DNA from: Tubulanus polymorphus
Lineage: Eukaryota > Nemertea > Palaeonemertea > Tubulaniformes > Tubulanidae
Reading direction: 5' to 3'
Assembly: GCF_964204645.1 (NCBI RefSeq)
Contig: NC_134027.1
Location: 541,501-605,500 of the forward strand
Length of the DNA: 64,000 bases
Position 1 is the stretch's first letter, and each line of letters begins with the position of its first letter. The translations under genes and the position numbers were made by a program. The notes under the pieces are model-generated. The model saw nothing but the letters and a program-made list of their open reading frames with translations. It ran no database searches and was not told where the DNA came from. This document shows, piece by piece, positions 33,701-42,024 of this stretch.

Positions 33701-36066
33701 AAAACTAATCAGAATAGAACCAATCAGAATAGAACCAATCAGAATAGAACCAATCAGAATAAAACCAATCAGAATAGAACCAATCAGAATAAAACCAATC
33801 AGAATAAAACTAATCAGAATAGAACCAATCAGAATAAAACCAATCAGAATAAAACCAATCAGAATAAAAGCAATAAATAGCGTTTTTTTCTCGAGTAGTT
33901 GCCGAAGAAGCATAAAAATTTGATTCAATTTCATTCAGATTTAAACAAACAAATCGAATTTCATTTCATTCAGCGCAAACTTCAAATCTAATTAAAATTT
34001 TGTTCAGTATGAATAAGTTGCAAATCATTGAGAGGAAAAAATAATTAATTGTGTTACTTAAAAAAATCACAATTGTGCTGTGTTTATCAAAACAGGAGAC
34101 CACAGGACCTTTGGTCCTCTAGTATTCTTTTCCTAGTTATTCCAAAAACACTAAAACAGTCCAATCAGCGATGGCTGCCAGACCAACACGATTACATTGA
34201 AATCAAACTTAAGTAACATCAGGCGCCCCCTGTTGGAATAATATTCATAGCCGTAGCATCGAAACCATTCGACTTGTTGTTTAATGTATTTCTCTCTATT
34301 TTTATTTTACAGTTCTGCAAGTTTTAGAAGACTGCCCCTTTGAGGATTTGGTGGGGGAATTCAAAAGAAACTTGGTTCCCGATAGGATATTACCACCACC
34401 GGTTAATCCTATGTCGCCCGCTGCTGCCCCTCCCCCACGTCCATTAAATTCGCCTCAGCAGCGGCCTGTCAGACAGCCGCCCCCGGCCGCCACTCGTTCG
34501 TCAGACAGAGTCCGGGGACGGCTGTTTGAAGGAGATCTGACGGAGGTAAGAATCTTTATTTGTTTTCATATTTTATTCAGGATATCAGTTGAAGTTCAGC
34601 AAATAAATTACCAGACCTGTAAACAGAAGAGTAGTCATAAATTTCCATTTGCGGGTAAAACCCCATAGTCGAAAACCTTCGGTTATTGATCTATATCTGC
34701 TTAAGACCAATGGTTGTACACACGAGTGCGAAAACTTATCGCTCAAACTTTGATTGTATCCATGGTAACGCGTACAGTATACTATGCGTGACTTACCGTT
34801 TCCTATCACTGGAATACAATACTGTTTTAGACCATGAGCGCCATCTGCGGCGGTCATAACGGACTGAGTGGTGATTGGCTGAAATGCTCGTCTACCGTGG
34901 TGACGATTATTCGGTGTTACACGTGCAGCAGACACGTCTCTGAATATCTAACATTTGATTGTTGTAACTCATCGGGAAAAATATGTTTATGAGTCGATTT
35001 TTTGTCGAAATTTTGTTCGGCAGAAAATTGGCTGCGTACGTCAAGAAGGCGGCTGATATTTGTATCGTGTGACCCCTCGTCCCGGTAATATGCCGACCCA
35101 CGTACACCTGAGACCAGTTGCATAGTCAGAGCTTAGAATTAAGACCGTTTTAAGACCAACTTAGTTCTATAGCCAATCTAATAACTTAAGACCAGTCTTT
35201 AGATTTAAGACCACTTTTGGACTTAAGTCTTGACCATGGAATCGGCCCCAGATGCTTATTCCGCTGTATTGGATGCTGACGTGCTCGTGTCTTCCAGCAA
35301 TGTTGTTATTCACCAAAAATATCATGTTTTGTTCGAATAACACGATTCATCTGAGTCTGGGTTTAACGGATGACACGTTCAAACAGAACTACGAAATCAA
35401 TATCAGAAGTCCTTTTATATTGAAACGGTCCCAGAAGTCCCTGTTATAATGGGTACTTTTTCAAAAAAAGTAACGAGAACTCCGATGGCTTTCCGTATTC
35501 ACCGAACTATTTCTATGAGCGTCACTCGTAGATTTACCGAAACGCCACCTTGTGGCACGATATCCTAACTACGTATAGGTGTTTTATTTGCTGAATCGCT
35601 GGTTTCTCATTCTGATTTTTTATGTAGTGTTTAATTTTATACTAAACAAATTTTTCACTTTTTCTCTTTACAGACACGACCACCGCCAAAAAAAACTAGA
35701 ACAAAAAGGAAAAGAAAAGTTGCGGTCGTCGTGGCTCCGCAGGGAGGAGGAGCAAGAGTGGTCCCGGCGGATGGTGCGGCTGACGAAGGTAATCGGGAGG
35801 AAGGGGAGGGGATAAATAGGAAGCGGCCGAGGAGGGATGGTGGTGGGGCTGGGGATGGTGCGGGTCCTGCTCCTCCTGCTCCTCCATCCGTATCTCGGGC
35901 GGTCACTCGTTCACTCGCCAAAAAGCTGGCGAGTGAACGAGTGGCCCGAGAGGTAGAGGTGGTGGCCCGACATACGGATGGAATGTGGGAGGAGCGGCTT
36001 CGTTCGGGGACAATTCCGGATTTGTTAACTGATTTAAAAAATATTCTTTCAGTGAAGGGATATTAG
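21653..36066 (+). CDS. MPKA-family gene, nine-exon + strand copy
   Basis: Exons 21653-21715, 22877-22969, 23530-23568, 23945-23971, 25887-25925, 26136-26205, 32918-32983, 34313-34545 and 35674-36066 join with GT-AG sites and agreeing phases into 340 codons plus TAG. Introns 1-5 and 8 are phase 0; introns 6 and 7 are phase 1. The protein has a basic MPKA start, 19 Gln, low-complexity Ser/Pro segments, a hydrophobic/charged region (about residues 112-157, with FRREEFVRLFLPE), a Pro-rich tail, then a basic and Gly/Asp-rich C-terminus. The basic clusters suggest a nuclear protein; I do not recognise the family. That three phase-1 joins fit by chance is unlikely, which is the main support. No transcript evidence is available. 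Confidence 0.65.
21778..21890. mobile_element. Short MITE in intron 1
   Basis: The ends CTGGGTCCAGTTTCACAAA and TTTGTGAAACTGGGCCCTG are near-perfect inverted repeats about 110 bp apart, with no coding capacity. The intron that holds it is absent from the mirror copy. Confidence 0.6.
22877..22969 (+). CDS. Exon 2, poly-Gln
   Basis: The acceptor CTTTTATAG and the donor GAC|GTAAGT bound 31 phase-0 codons: Arg-Thr, 19 Gln (mostly CAA, some CAG), then KFDISMSGID. Gln-run length differs in every copy. Confidence 0.65.
23530..23568 (+). CDS. Exon 3, 39-bp micro-exon
   Basis: The acceptor TATTTTCAG and the donor CCG|GTAAGT bound 13 codons, FLPTTPPSGTSTP. It is rich in possible Ser/Thr-Pro phosphorylation sites. 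Confidence 0.65.
23945..23971 (+). CDS. Exon 4, 27-bp micro-exon
   Basis: The acceptor CTTTACAG and the donor GAC|GTAAGA bound nine codons, DLSPIQHVD. It is phase 0 on both sides, so skipping would keep the frame. Confidence 0.55.
24823..25133. mobile_element. MITE with 13-bp TIRs, right copy
   Basis: The ends TGGGATACCCGCA and TGCGGGTATCCCA are the mirror of 8730-9040. It sits in the intron between exons 4 and 5. Confidence 0.65.
25887..25925 (+). CDS. Exon 5, 39-bp micro-exon
   Basis: The acceptor TTTCTAG and the donor AAT|GTAAGT bound 13 codons, RQFASEAGSPSLN. It is the partner of the hyperdiverged exon at 7938-7976, with 20 of 39 bases different and only AGAxxSPSLN-type spacing retained. 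Confidence 0.6.
26136..26205 (+). CDS. Exon 6, Ser/Pro-rich, ends in phase 1
   Basis: The acceptor CTATTTATAG and the donor AGAA|GTAAGT bound 70 bp. In the incoming frame it reads LSNNSSSSS, then APLPPETPPDLQAR, with the AGC run as poly-Ser rather than poly-Gln. The single base left over joins the CA at the start of the exon at 32918 to make a Thr codon. Confidence 0.6.
27040..27925 (+). repeat. 40-bp minisatellite, right copy, about 22 units
   Basis: It is the reverse complement of the 5990-6780 array, with units containing GGTCCGGTCCAGGCATCACT. Variant units carry GGCAGCTTTGAGCACCAGTC. Confidence 0.85.
28080..28565 (+). repeat. 35-bp minisatellite, right copy, about 14 units
   Basis: Units containing CACGTCGAGGGACCGTTTAG are the mirror of 5214-5805, with about three fewer copies. 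Confidence 0.85.
28816..28854. repeat. Perfect 12-bp stem hairpin, right copy
   Basis: TTTTTTACCCCT and AGGGGTAAAAAA form the mirror of 4927-4965. Confidence 0.7.
29380..30960 (+). mobile_element. DIRS-like retroelement remnant, right copy
   Basis: A gag-like open segment (29415-29750) and an Ala/Pro-rich 27-bp repeat part (29720-29890) come first. A broken reverse transcriptase follows. AIEPV lies near 30230, LDLKDAYFQVPVHP near 30412-30455, and the QFRSLPIGLSTA block is in another frame near 30500-30535. YLDDWLL at 30773-30793 is followed by EARTAVVDLV and an in-frame TAA. The YLDDW box and the order of motifs fit DIRS-group RT. Stops, frameshifts and a nested MITE make it inactive. I saw no intact RNase H, methyltransferase or tyrosine recombinase. 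Confidence 0.65.
30588..30754. mobile_element. MITE nested in the DIRS RT
   Basis: The ends CCAGGGCTGGGTTTCATAGA and TCTATGAAACCGGGTCCTGG match at 17 of 20 positions as inverted repeats. RT sequence stops at the left end and resumes with the YLDDW region after the right end. Confidence 0.6.
31389..32460. repeat. 63-bp minisatellite, 17 units
   Basis: The unit contains ACAATTCCAGTAAGTCAGGT, TTAGGGAATAGATATTTAAA and CCTTGAGATGATACCGATGT. Since 63 is a multiple of three, frames stay open over several units on the minus strand. One unit has a 3-base insertion near 32108. It is absent from the left arm. Confidence 0.9.
32918..32983 (+). CDS. Exon 7, helical segment
   Basis: The acceptor TTTTACAG and the donor GAGT|GTAAGT bound 66 bp, phase 1 on both sides. 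The codons read LIFRLSRAFRREEFVRLFLPE, an amphipathic-looking stretch unlike the low-complexity exons before it. It has no copy in the left arm. Confidence 0.6.
33581..33875. repeat. 15-bp CCAAT-box array, about 20 units
   Basis: Units AGAACCAATCAGAAT or AAAACCAATCAGAAT repeat without length change. Most contain AACCAATCAG, the consensus of the NF-Y CCAAT box. It lies in intron 7, about 440 bp before exon 8. The ILIG frame on the minus strand results from the 3n period. Confidence 0.85.
34313..34545 (+). CDS. Exon 8, helical end and Pro-rich tail
   Basis: The acceptor TTTATTTTACAG and the donor GAG|GTAAGA bound 233 bp, entering phase 1 and leaving phase 0. It reads LQVLEDCPFEDLVGEFKRNL, then a Pro-rich stretch and RVRGRLFEGDLTE. 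With exon 7 it forms the only part of the protein that looks folded (about 45 residues). Confidence 0.65.
34546..35673 (+). other. Intron 8 with MITE-like fold
   Basis: No further exon is seen. At about 35110-35250 the sequence is a loose foldback built from repeated TTAAGACC phrases, ending CATGGAATCGGCCCC, like a short MITE. The minus-strand frame at 34585-34935 has no support. Confidence 0.4.
35674..36066 (+). CDS. Exon 9, terminal exon with basic clusters
   Basis: The acceptor TTCTCTTTACAG opens 130 phase-0 codons and TAG. The order is TRPPPKKTRTKRKRKV (nuclear-localisation-like), a Gly/Ala/Asp/Glu region, RKRPRRDGGG, an Ala/Pro stretch, RAVTRSLAKKLASERVAREV, GTIPDLL and a 12-residue extension ending SVKGY. 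The extension is absent from the copies at 1-310 and 13324-13668; it comes from a foldback of the 3' flank (hairpin at 36044-36121). GC content is clearly higher than its surroundings. Confidence 0.65.
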   Translation, partial: TRPPPKKTRTKRKRKVAVVVAPQGGGARVVPADGAADEGNREEGEGINRKRPRRDGGGAGDGAGPAPPAPPSVSRAVTRSLAKKLASERVAREVEVVARHTDGMWEERLRSGTIPDLLTDLKNILSVKGY

Positions 36067-36121
36067 GTGCCTTGAACGCATGAGTCGTTCATGCGCGCCT
36101 AATATGCCTTCACTGAAAGAA
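36044..36121. repeat. Hairpin spanning the stop codon
   Basis: A 24-base arm (36044-36067, beginning TTCTTTCAGTGAAGG) pairs with 36098-36121 with one mismatch. The inner bases CGCATGA and TTCATGCG extend the stem. The TAG stop (36064-36066) lies in the left arm. The right arm matches the normal 3' flank of the other terminal exons. Confidence 0.75.
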
Positions 36122-36161
36122 AATCAACTATAACATGTACCACATATTTTTTGATTTAATT

Positions 36162-36374
36162 TTAGTCCAATTCCACAATTATTTCGGCTTTCAATAGTGT
36201 CTTCAATTCTTTAAAGCCCAAAGCACCTTTTTGACTCAACATCCAGTATGAAGGTGGTCGGGAATTGGGCCTGTTTTCTTCGATTTTTGTATCCCGCCCA
36301 GCATACTGGTTGTTGACTCGAAAAGGTGCTCGCTCTGGGAGCTTATCAAAGGCAGGTGATGGGAAAGGTGCCAT
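36162..36374 (-). CDS. Small ORF of unknown identity
   Basis: A minus-strand ATG at 36374 opens 70 codons to TAA. Composition is mixed and protein-like (APFRVNNQYAGRDTK in the middle, LKTLLKAEIIVELD at the end) rather than low-complexity. It lies between two convergent terminal exons of the family and has no second copy here. It could be the last exon of a minus-strand gene or chance. I recognise no family. Confidence 0.3.
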   Translation of the reverse strand: MAPFPSPAFDKLPERAPFRVNNQYAGRDTKIEENRPNSRPPSYWMLSQKGALGFKELKTLLKAEIIVELD

Positions 36375-36529
36375 CACACACTCTCCTTTGATAAGTTTCC
36401 TAGAGTGTCACGGGCTTTAACGGATTGAATTCACTATAATACCAATTTTCCAAAATCAATTTAATTTCTTTCAGGCCATTCTTTTTCCATGTTTTTCTGG
36501 TACATGTTATGGTTGATTTCCATTTTCGA

Positions 36530-36660
36530 AAATCCGGAATTGAAGCCGTTCGAAGTCGGGGGGATGGTGGTGGGGTTGGGTTAGTTTAGGGTTCCTCTCT
36601 GATTACCTTCTTTAGCTCATCATCCGTGCAGGTGGCGCTTGCTCTTCTAGCCGGTGTTCC
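36530..36660 (-). pseudogene. Degenerate terminal exon fragment, antisense
   Basis: AATCCGGAATTG, a CCGTTCGAAG-like phrase, a G-rich GGTGGTGGGG stretch and GATTACCTTCTTTAGCTCAT appear in the same order as the reverse complement of the terminal exon. It is shortened and broken, and faces the + strand exon 9 tail to tail. Confidence 0.5.
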
Positions 36661-36729
36661 CTGGGGTAAACATTTTAAATTAAAAAAATAAAAAATTTAA
36701 AAAAAATTATAAAATCTTTAAAAATCTCA

Positions 36730-37540
36730 TCTCATTTCATCCAATTTATTTATTTGCGGGTGCGATCCCTATCGCACCCATTCATGTCATTCATCCAAAA
36801 AAAATTAAAAACTAAAAAAGAAAAAAAAATATAAAAATTTAAAAAATCTCATCTCATTTCATCCAATTTATTTATTTGCGGGTGCGATTCTTATCGCACC
36901 CATTCATGTCATTCATCCAAAAAAAATTAAAAAATTAAAAACAAAATAGAAAATTATAAAATCTTAAAAAATCTCATCTCATTTCATCCAATTTATTTGC
37001 GGGTGCGATTCCTATCGCACCCATTCATGTCATTCATCCAAAAAAAATTAAAAAATTAAAAACAAAATAGAAAATTATAAAATCTTAAAAAATCTCATCT
37101 CATTTCATCCAATTTATTTGCGGGTGCGATTCCTATCGCACCCATTCATGTCATTCATCCAAAAAAAATTAAAAAATTAAAAACAAAATAGAAAATTATA
37201 AAATCTTAAAAAATCTCATCTCATTTCATCCAATTTATTTGCGGGTGCGATTCCTATCGCACCCATTCATGTCATTCATCCAAAAAAAATTAAAAACTAA
37301 AAAGGAAAAAAAAATATAAAAATTTAAAAAATGTCATCTCATTTCATCCAATTTATTTGCGGGTGCGATTCCTATCGCACCCATTCATGTCATTCATCCA
37401 AAAAAAATTTAAAAATTAAAAACAAAATAGAAAATTATAAAATCTTAAAAAATCTCATCTCATTTCATCCAATTTATTTATTTGCGGGTGCGATCCCTAT
37501 CGCACCCATTCATGTCATTCATCCAAAAAAAATTTAAAAA
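36730..37540. repeat. 121-bp repeat with conserved hairpin, 7 units
   Basis: GGGTGCGAT, four bases, then ATCGCACCC occurs at about 36758, 36880, 37001, 37122, 37243, 37361 and 37486. The hairpin arms are conserved in every unit, while the A-rich spacer varies in length and sequence. Confidence 0.85.
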
Positions 37541-37753
37541 CTAGAAATTAAAGTTCTAAGTTTGTTGTTAGATTCTATTCAAAGAACGTTGTAAAGTTCT
37601 TAATTTGTCGTAAAAAACGTTTGAAAAAAAGAACTTCTTAAAGTTCTCAATCTGCCGTAAAATGCAATTGAAAAGATTATAACTCACATGAAAATTAAAA
37701 CGATAAAATAATTGATAAATAATCATTAATAAAAATTGAACTTTGGTCTCGCA

Positions 37754-38485
37754 ATGTTTCCCCGTTATGCATTTTTTACTCGTCGTCAAACATCGGCAGC
37801 TCATCGTCGATACTCGCAGCTCGATACACAACAGCAGTTCGTCGTCGATACACACCAGCAGTTCGATACACGCCAGCAGCTCGATACACACCAGCAGCTC
37901 GTCGTCGATACACACCAGCAGTTCGTCGTCGATACACACCAGCAGTTCGTCGTCGATACAGACCAGCAGTTCGTCGTCGATACACACCAGCAGTTCGTTG
38001 TCGATACAAACCAGCAGTTCGATACTCACCAACAGCTCGATACACGCCAGCAGTTCGTCGTCGATACACACCAGCAGTTCGTCGTCGATACACACCAGCA
38101 GTTCGTCGTCGATACACACCAGCAGTTAGTCATCGATACACACCAGCAGTTCGTCGTCGATACACACCAGCAGCTCGATACACACCAGCAGCTCGATACT
38201 CACCAGCAGTTCGTCGTCGATACACACCAGCAGTTCGATACACACCAGCAGCTCGATACACACCAGCAGTTCGTCGACACTCACCAGCAGCTCGTCGTCG
38301 ATACACACCAGCAGTTCGTTGTCGATACACACCAGCATTTCGATACTCACCAGCAGCTCGATACACACCAGCAGCTCGTCGATACTCACCAGCAGCTCGA
38401 TACTCACCAGCAGCTCGTCGTCGATACACACCAGCAGCTCGATACACACCAGCAGCTTGATACCAAAACAGCTTTTAGCTGGTGA
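37754..38485 (+). repeat. 18/21/24-bp array with intact 243-codon frame
   Basis: An ATG at 37754 opens MFPRYAFFTRRQTSAAHRRY, then repeats of QQFVVDTH (24 bp), QQFVDTH (21 bp) and QQLDTH (18 bp), to TGA. Unit lengths differ by whole GTC triplets, so the frame is kept; three or more other frames are open too. Gln is nearly always CAG, with rare CAA. It could be a secreted or repetitive protein or just a satellite; nothing decides it. Confidence 0.35.
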
Positions 38486-39437
38486 AAACCTACCCCCCCC
38501 CCCCCCCATCGGGGTTAAACATGATCAAGCTATTATTCTAGGAATATAACTGTTGCAAGGGAAGTTAAGATTCATTAACCTAAACTTGATACAAAGAGAT
38601 TATTGCTAATTATGAATTTCAAGGGTTTAAAAACTGATTTAAAAATCTTGAAAGACGCTCGGTCTCACTAGAGATTTTCATCTTAAAGATTTATTGTCCT
38701 CTTACTATTGTTTAGGTGATCTATAATTTGGTAAATGCTGCTGTTGGAAAGATGCCAGAAGAAAGTTGATTCATGCACATCTTCACTTCACGTATTTATT
38801 GCACAAGGCGCCGACTTGCACCTGCACTACACCATTCACACTTCATCACTTCTGCACTTTTATCAATTAATTCTGGCATCTATTTGAAAATTACTTTAAA
38901 CATCAGATCTCAAACTGAAACATTGAGGTATTGAATTTCAAACTGAAATATCGAGCTATCGAATCTCGATCTCAAATGTTTACTGGAAGCCATATTTGAT
39001 GTTGTATTATTCATCATAGATTGTTTAGTGTTTTCTGGCATATGCGGGCCATTTAAGATGGTCAGATAAATTCCCCGGTGGAAAATATATCTCGTGGAAG
39101 AGTCATGGAAATGAAAAATATCTTATGTAGATGTGAAGTTAGGAACCTTGCAACAGTTATTCCACCTGAGGATAATTTGATATAAGATGAATCAGTTATT
39201 GGATCATTTAACTGAAGCCAAATATAGTGAAAAATCTTAGTACAAATTTGTCTCAAACTACAATTGAAAGGACTTATCACAGTTCTAATTCGACTCTAGG
39301 TGCGTTCAGAAGAACTTCTTAACAGTGAAAAAACTTGACTAAAAATCAGGAATCGACCCTGTTCATTGATAAGATTTGATCTTTATTTGAAGATTAAGAA
39401 TCAAACTCGCTAATTCACAATTTTTGGTAGTAAATAC
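38486..39437. other. C-tract and non-coding stretch
   Basis: A run of about 17 C residues directly follows the array near 38492-38508. The rest is AT-rich, with no exon I can support. Confidence 0.5.
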
Positions 39438-39643
39438 TGTTGATCCATCATATTCGCAGCCCCCGTGGGCTTACCAATCCATCATACGTGCAGCCCCCTT
39501 GGGCTTACCAGTCTATCATACTCGCAGCCCCAGTGGGCTTATCAATCCATCATACGTGCAGCCCCCTTGGGCTTACCAGTCTATCATACTCGCAGCCCCA
39601 GTGGGCTTACCAGTCCATCATACGTGCAGCCCCCTTGGGCTGA
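39438..39643. repeat. 34-bp minisatellite, six units
   Basis: The unit contains CCATCATACGTGCAGCCCCC and TTGGGCTTACCAGT. It alternates between TACGTGCAG and TACTCGCAG forms and is open in all three + frames. Confidence 0.8.
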
Positions 39644-40619
39644 ATTTGAATATTTGATACGCGACGCGCGTGATTGAAGCTTTGTTTATGTTCGTGCTTG
39701 CCGCGATGAATTGTCATAAATATATCCTCCGTACTGGAGGACCATGAAAAGGTTTGAAGGGATCCCTAGTTAGCGCCTGTCCAGGTTTGGCTCTGGACCC
39801 GCTTGTTCGACTAGGCATCTTGTTGGAAATTTTGTCGACTGAAACTTTCGTAACTTTCGTTTTAGACCTCGCTTAGAAACCGCCTTGTTCTTCTGCCGTA
39901 GATGTTGACTGTGTCGTACCCACAGTAGTATCATTTGAGATCTTCAAAGTCTCATTAGCCATCTTAAATTCAAATAGTTTCGGACATTTGAGGTCCTCAT
40001 CAACTCCGGGTCTTCATTCAACTGCAGTTACTGCAATTTGCCAGTGTCTGATGTAGAAGTGTCTGACTTGACATTTTGATTTTCAGAATTAAAACCTTTT
40101 TCTATTAAAGAAATTAGATATTGGTTAAAAAAAACGAGTGAATAATTGTTTGTAAGAAAAAAGAAAATCTTGTTAGAAAAAAATATAGATGTAAAAAAAT
40201 ATAGATGTAAGAAAAAAAAGTATATTGTAAATCGACGAGACAACAGAACCAGCATCAGCAACAACAACATCAGAGGAAGCAGTAACCAGTTATTTATCAG
40301 CTCCATAAATTACTGAAACGAAATCCACAACTTGGAAACCAGACACACTCGACTCTAGAATTGTTTATACAACTGTCAACATGGAGTTCATCTCACAAGC
40401 AAATTAGGTAATTATCTTATGATTTTGTATGAAATGCTAATTTTACATTTTTGCATTTAAGTTTAAATGAGTTTAAAATCACGTTTCATTTGTTGTTTAT
40501 TTTGTCGTTTCAGTTTTCAATTTGCCGAGATTAGTCGTCAGAAAACTGTTACAACGGAAACTAATGTATCAAAGACTTGATTTGGCAAAGATTGAAGAAA
40601 TCCTGCGAAAAGATTATTC

Positions 40620-40834
40620 ATGAATTGTTCATACAACTGTCAACATGGAGTTCATCTCACAAGCAAATTAGGTAATTATCTCATGATTTTGTATGAAATG
40701 CTAATTTTTACATTTTTGCATTTAAGTTTAAATGAGTTTAAAATCACGTTTCATTTGTTGTTTATTTTATCGTTTCAGTTTTCAATTTGCCGAGATTAGT
40801 CGTCAGAAAACTGTTACAATGGAAACTAAGATAA
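40620..40834 (+). pseudogene. Array unit A, interrupted
   Basis: It has an ATG at 40620 and the same first part, spliced at 40671 to 40779. TAT has become TAA early in the second part, which truncates the peptide. The ATG expected at the end of that exon is also missing. Upstream, the 40514 exon body is intact but its own 5' part at about 40357-40407 lacks an ATG. Confidence 0.35.
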
Positions 40835-41290
40835 CAAAAACTTGATTCGGCAAAGATTGAAGAAATCTTGCGAAGAGATTGTTCATAGAACTGTCAACAT
40901 GGAGTTCATCTCACAAGTAAATTAGGTAATTATCTTATGAAATTGGATGAATTGCCGATTTTACATTTTTGCATTTCAAGTAGGTGTAATTGAATGTTTG
41001 TCAACCTAACTCTTATAAAACTGTGTTAACCGTTGAACAGGATTCTAGAACTGTGCAGAAAACCCGTTATCGCTGCTTTGCAGCTATATTTATCTTATGA
41101 TTTTGTATGAAATGCTAATTTTTGCATTTAAGTTTAAATGAGTTTAAAATCATGTTTCATTTGTTGTTTATTTTGTCTTTTCAGTTTTCAATTTGCCGAG
41201 ATCAGTCGTCAGAAAACTGTTACAACGGAAACTAAGATATCAAAGACTTGATTTGGCAAAGATTGAAGAAATCCTGCGAAAAGATTATTC

Positions 41291-41551
41291 ATGAATTGTT
41301 CATACAACTGTCAACATGGAGTTCATCTCACAAGCAAATTAGGTAACTATCTCATGATTTTGTATGAAATGCTAATTTTTACATTTAAGTTTAAATGAGT
41401 TTAAAATCACGTTTCATTTGTTGTTTATTTTGTCTTTTCAGTTTTCAATTTGCCGAGATTAGTCGTCAGAAAACTGTTACAACAGAAACTAAGATATCAA
41501 AGACTTGATTTGGCAAAGATTGAAGAAATCCTGCGAAAAGATTATTCATGA
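41291..41551 (+). CDS. Predicted 53-residue peptide, unit B
   Basis: An ATG at 41291 opens MNCSYNCQHGVHLTSKL and reaches the donor at 41342. Joined to 41442, it continues VFNLPRLVVRKLLQ, then Q in place of the usual R, KLRYQRLDLAKIEE and ILRKDYS, then TGA at 41549-41551. The N-terminal half has two Cys in CSYNC; the rest is basic and probably helical. The TGA overlaps the ATG of the next unit (41548). No known family. The splice is inferred from sites and from the open frame. Confidence 0.35.
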
Positions 41552-41816
41552 ATTGTTCATACAACTGTCAACATGGAGTTCATCTCACAAGCAAATTAGG
41601 TAATTATCTTATGATTTTGTATGAAATGCTAATTTTTACATTTTTACATTTAAGTTTAAATGAGTTTAAAATCACGTTTCATTTGTTGTTTATTTTGTCT
41701 TTCCAGTTTTCAATTTGCCGAGATCAGTCGTCAGAAAACTGTTACAACGGAAACTAAGATATCAAAGACTTGATTTGGCAAAGATTGAAGAAATCCTGCG
41801 AAAAGATTATTCATGA
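41548..41816 (+). CDS. Predicted 53-residue peptide, unit C
   Basis: An ATG at 41548 reads the same 17-residue first part. It splices at 41599 to 41707 and ends at TGA 41814-41816, again overlapping the next ATG (41813) as ATGA. It differs from unit B by a Leu-to-Ser and a Gln-to-Arg change. The unspliced frame would give a 69-residue chance extension into the intron. Confidence 0.35.
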
Positions 41817-42021
41817 ATTGTTCATACAACTGTCAACATGGAGTTCATCTCACAAGCAAATTAGGTAATTATCTTATGATTTTGTATGAAATGCTAAATT
41901 TTACTCGTTATTTTTTTACTAATAAGTTGACTTTGAAATCTTTATTTATTTCTTGTTTATTTTGTCTTTTCAGTTTTCAATTTGCCAAGATTCACATGTA
42001 GCAGATATAATGGAATTAAGT
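41813..42021 (+). CDS. Last array unit with different C-terminus
   Basis: An ATG at 41813 gives MNCSYNCQHGVHLTSKL, splices at 41864 to 41974, then reads VFNLPRFTCSRYNGIKY and stops at 42019-42021. The array homology ends inside this exon after FNLPR, so the tail is new. Confidence 0.3.
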
Positions 42022-42024
42022 ATT

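Larger units (their letters stand above)
40346..42010 (+). repeat. Tandem exon-intron array, about 265-bp unit
   Basis: Exon bodies start at 40514, 40779, 41185, 41442, 41707 and 41974 after TTTTGTCTTTTCAG-type acceptors. They end at AAATTAG|GTAATT donors (40671, 40925, 41342, 41599, 41864; a first donor at 40407). Four of the five complete exon bodies are exactly 158 bp and one is 147. Introns are about 107 bp, except one with extra DNA at 40926-41184. Sequence outside the array has no second copy here. Confidence 0.75.

Noticed and set aside
34585-34935. 116-codon minus-strand frame in intron 8
   Set aside because: It has no ATG at the start, lies in an intron of the + gene, and overlaps no repeat or splice signal.
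37568-38509. Minus-strand and alternate-frame ORFs over the QQFVVDTH array
   Set aside because: They are open only because unit lengths are multiples of three; the antisense frames have no leader or independent support.
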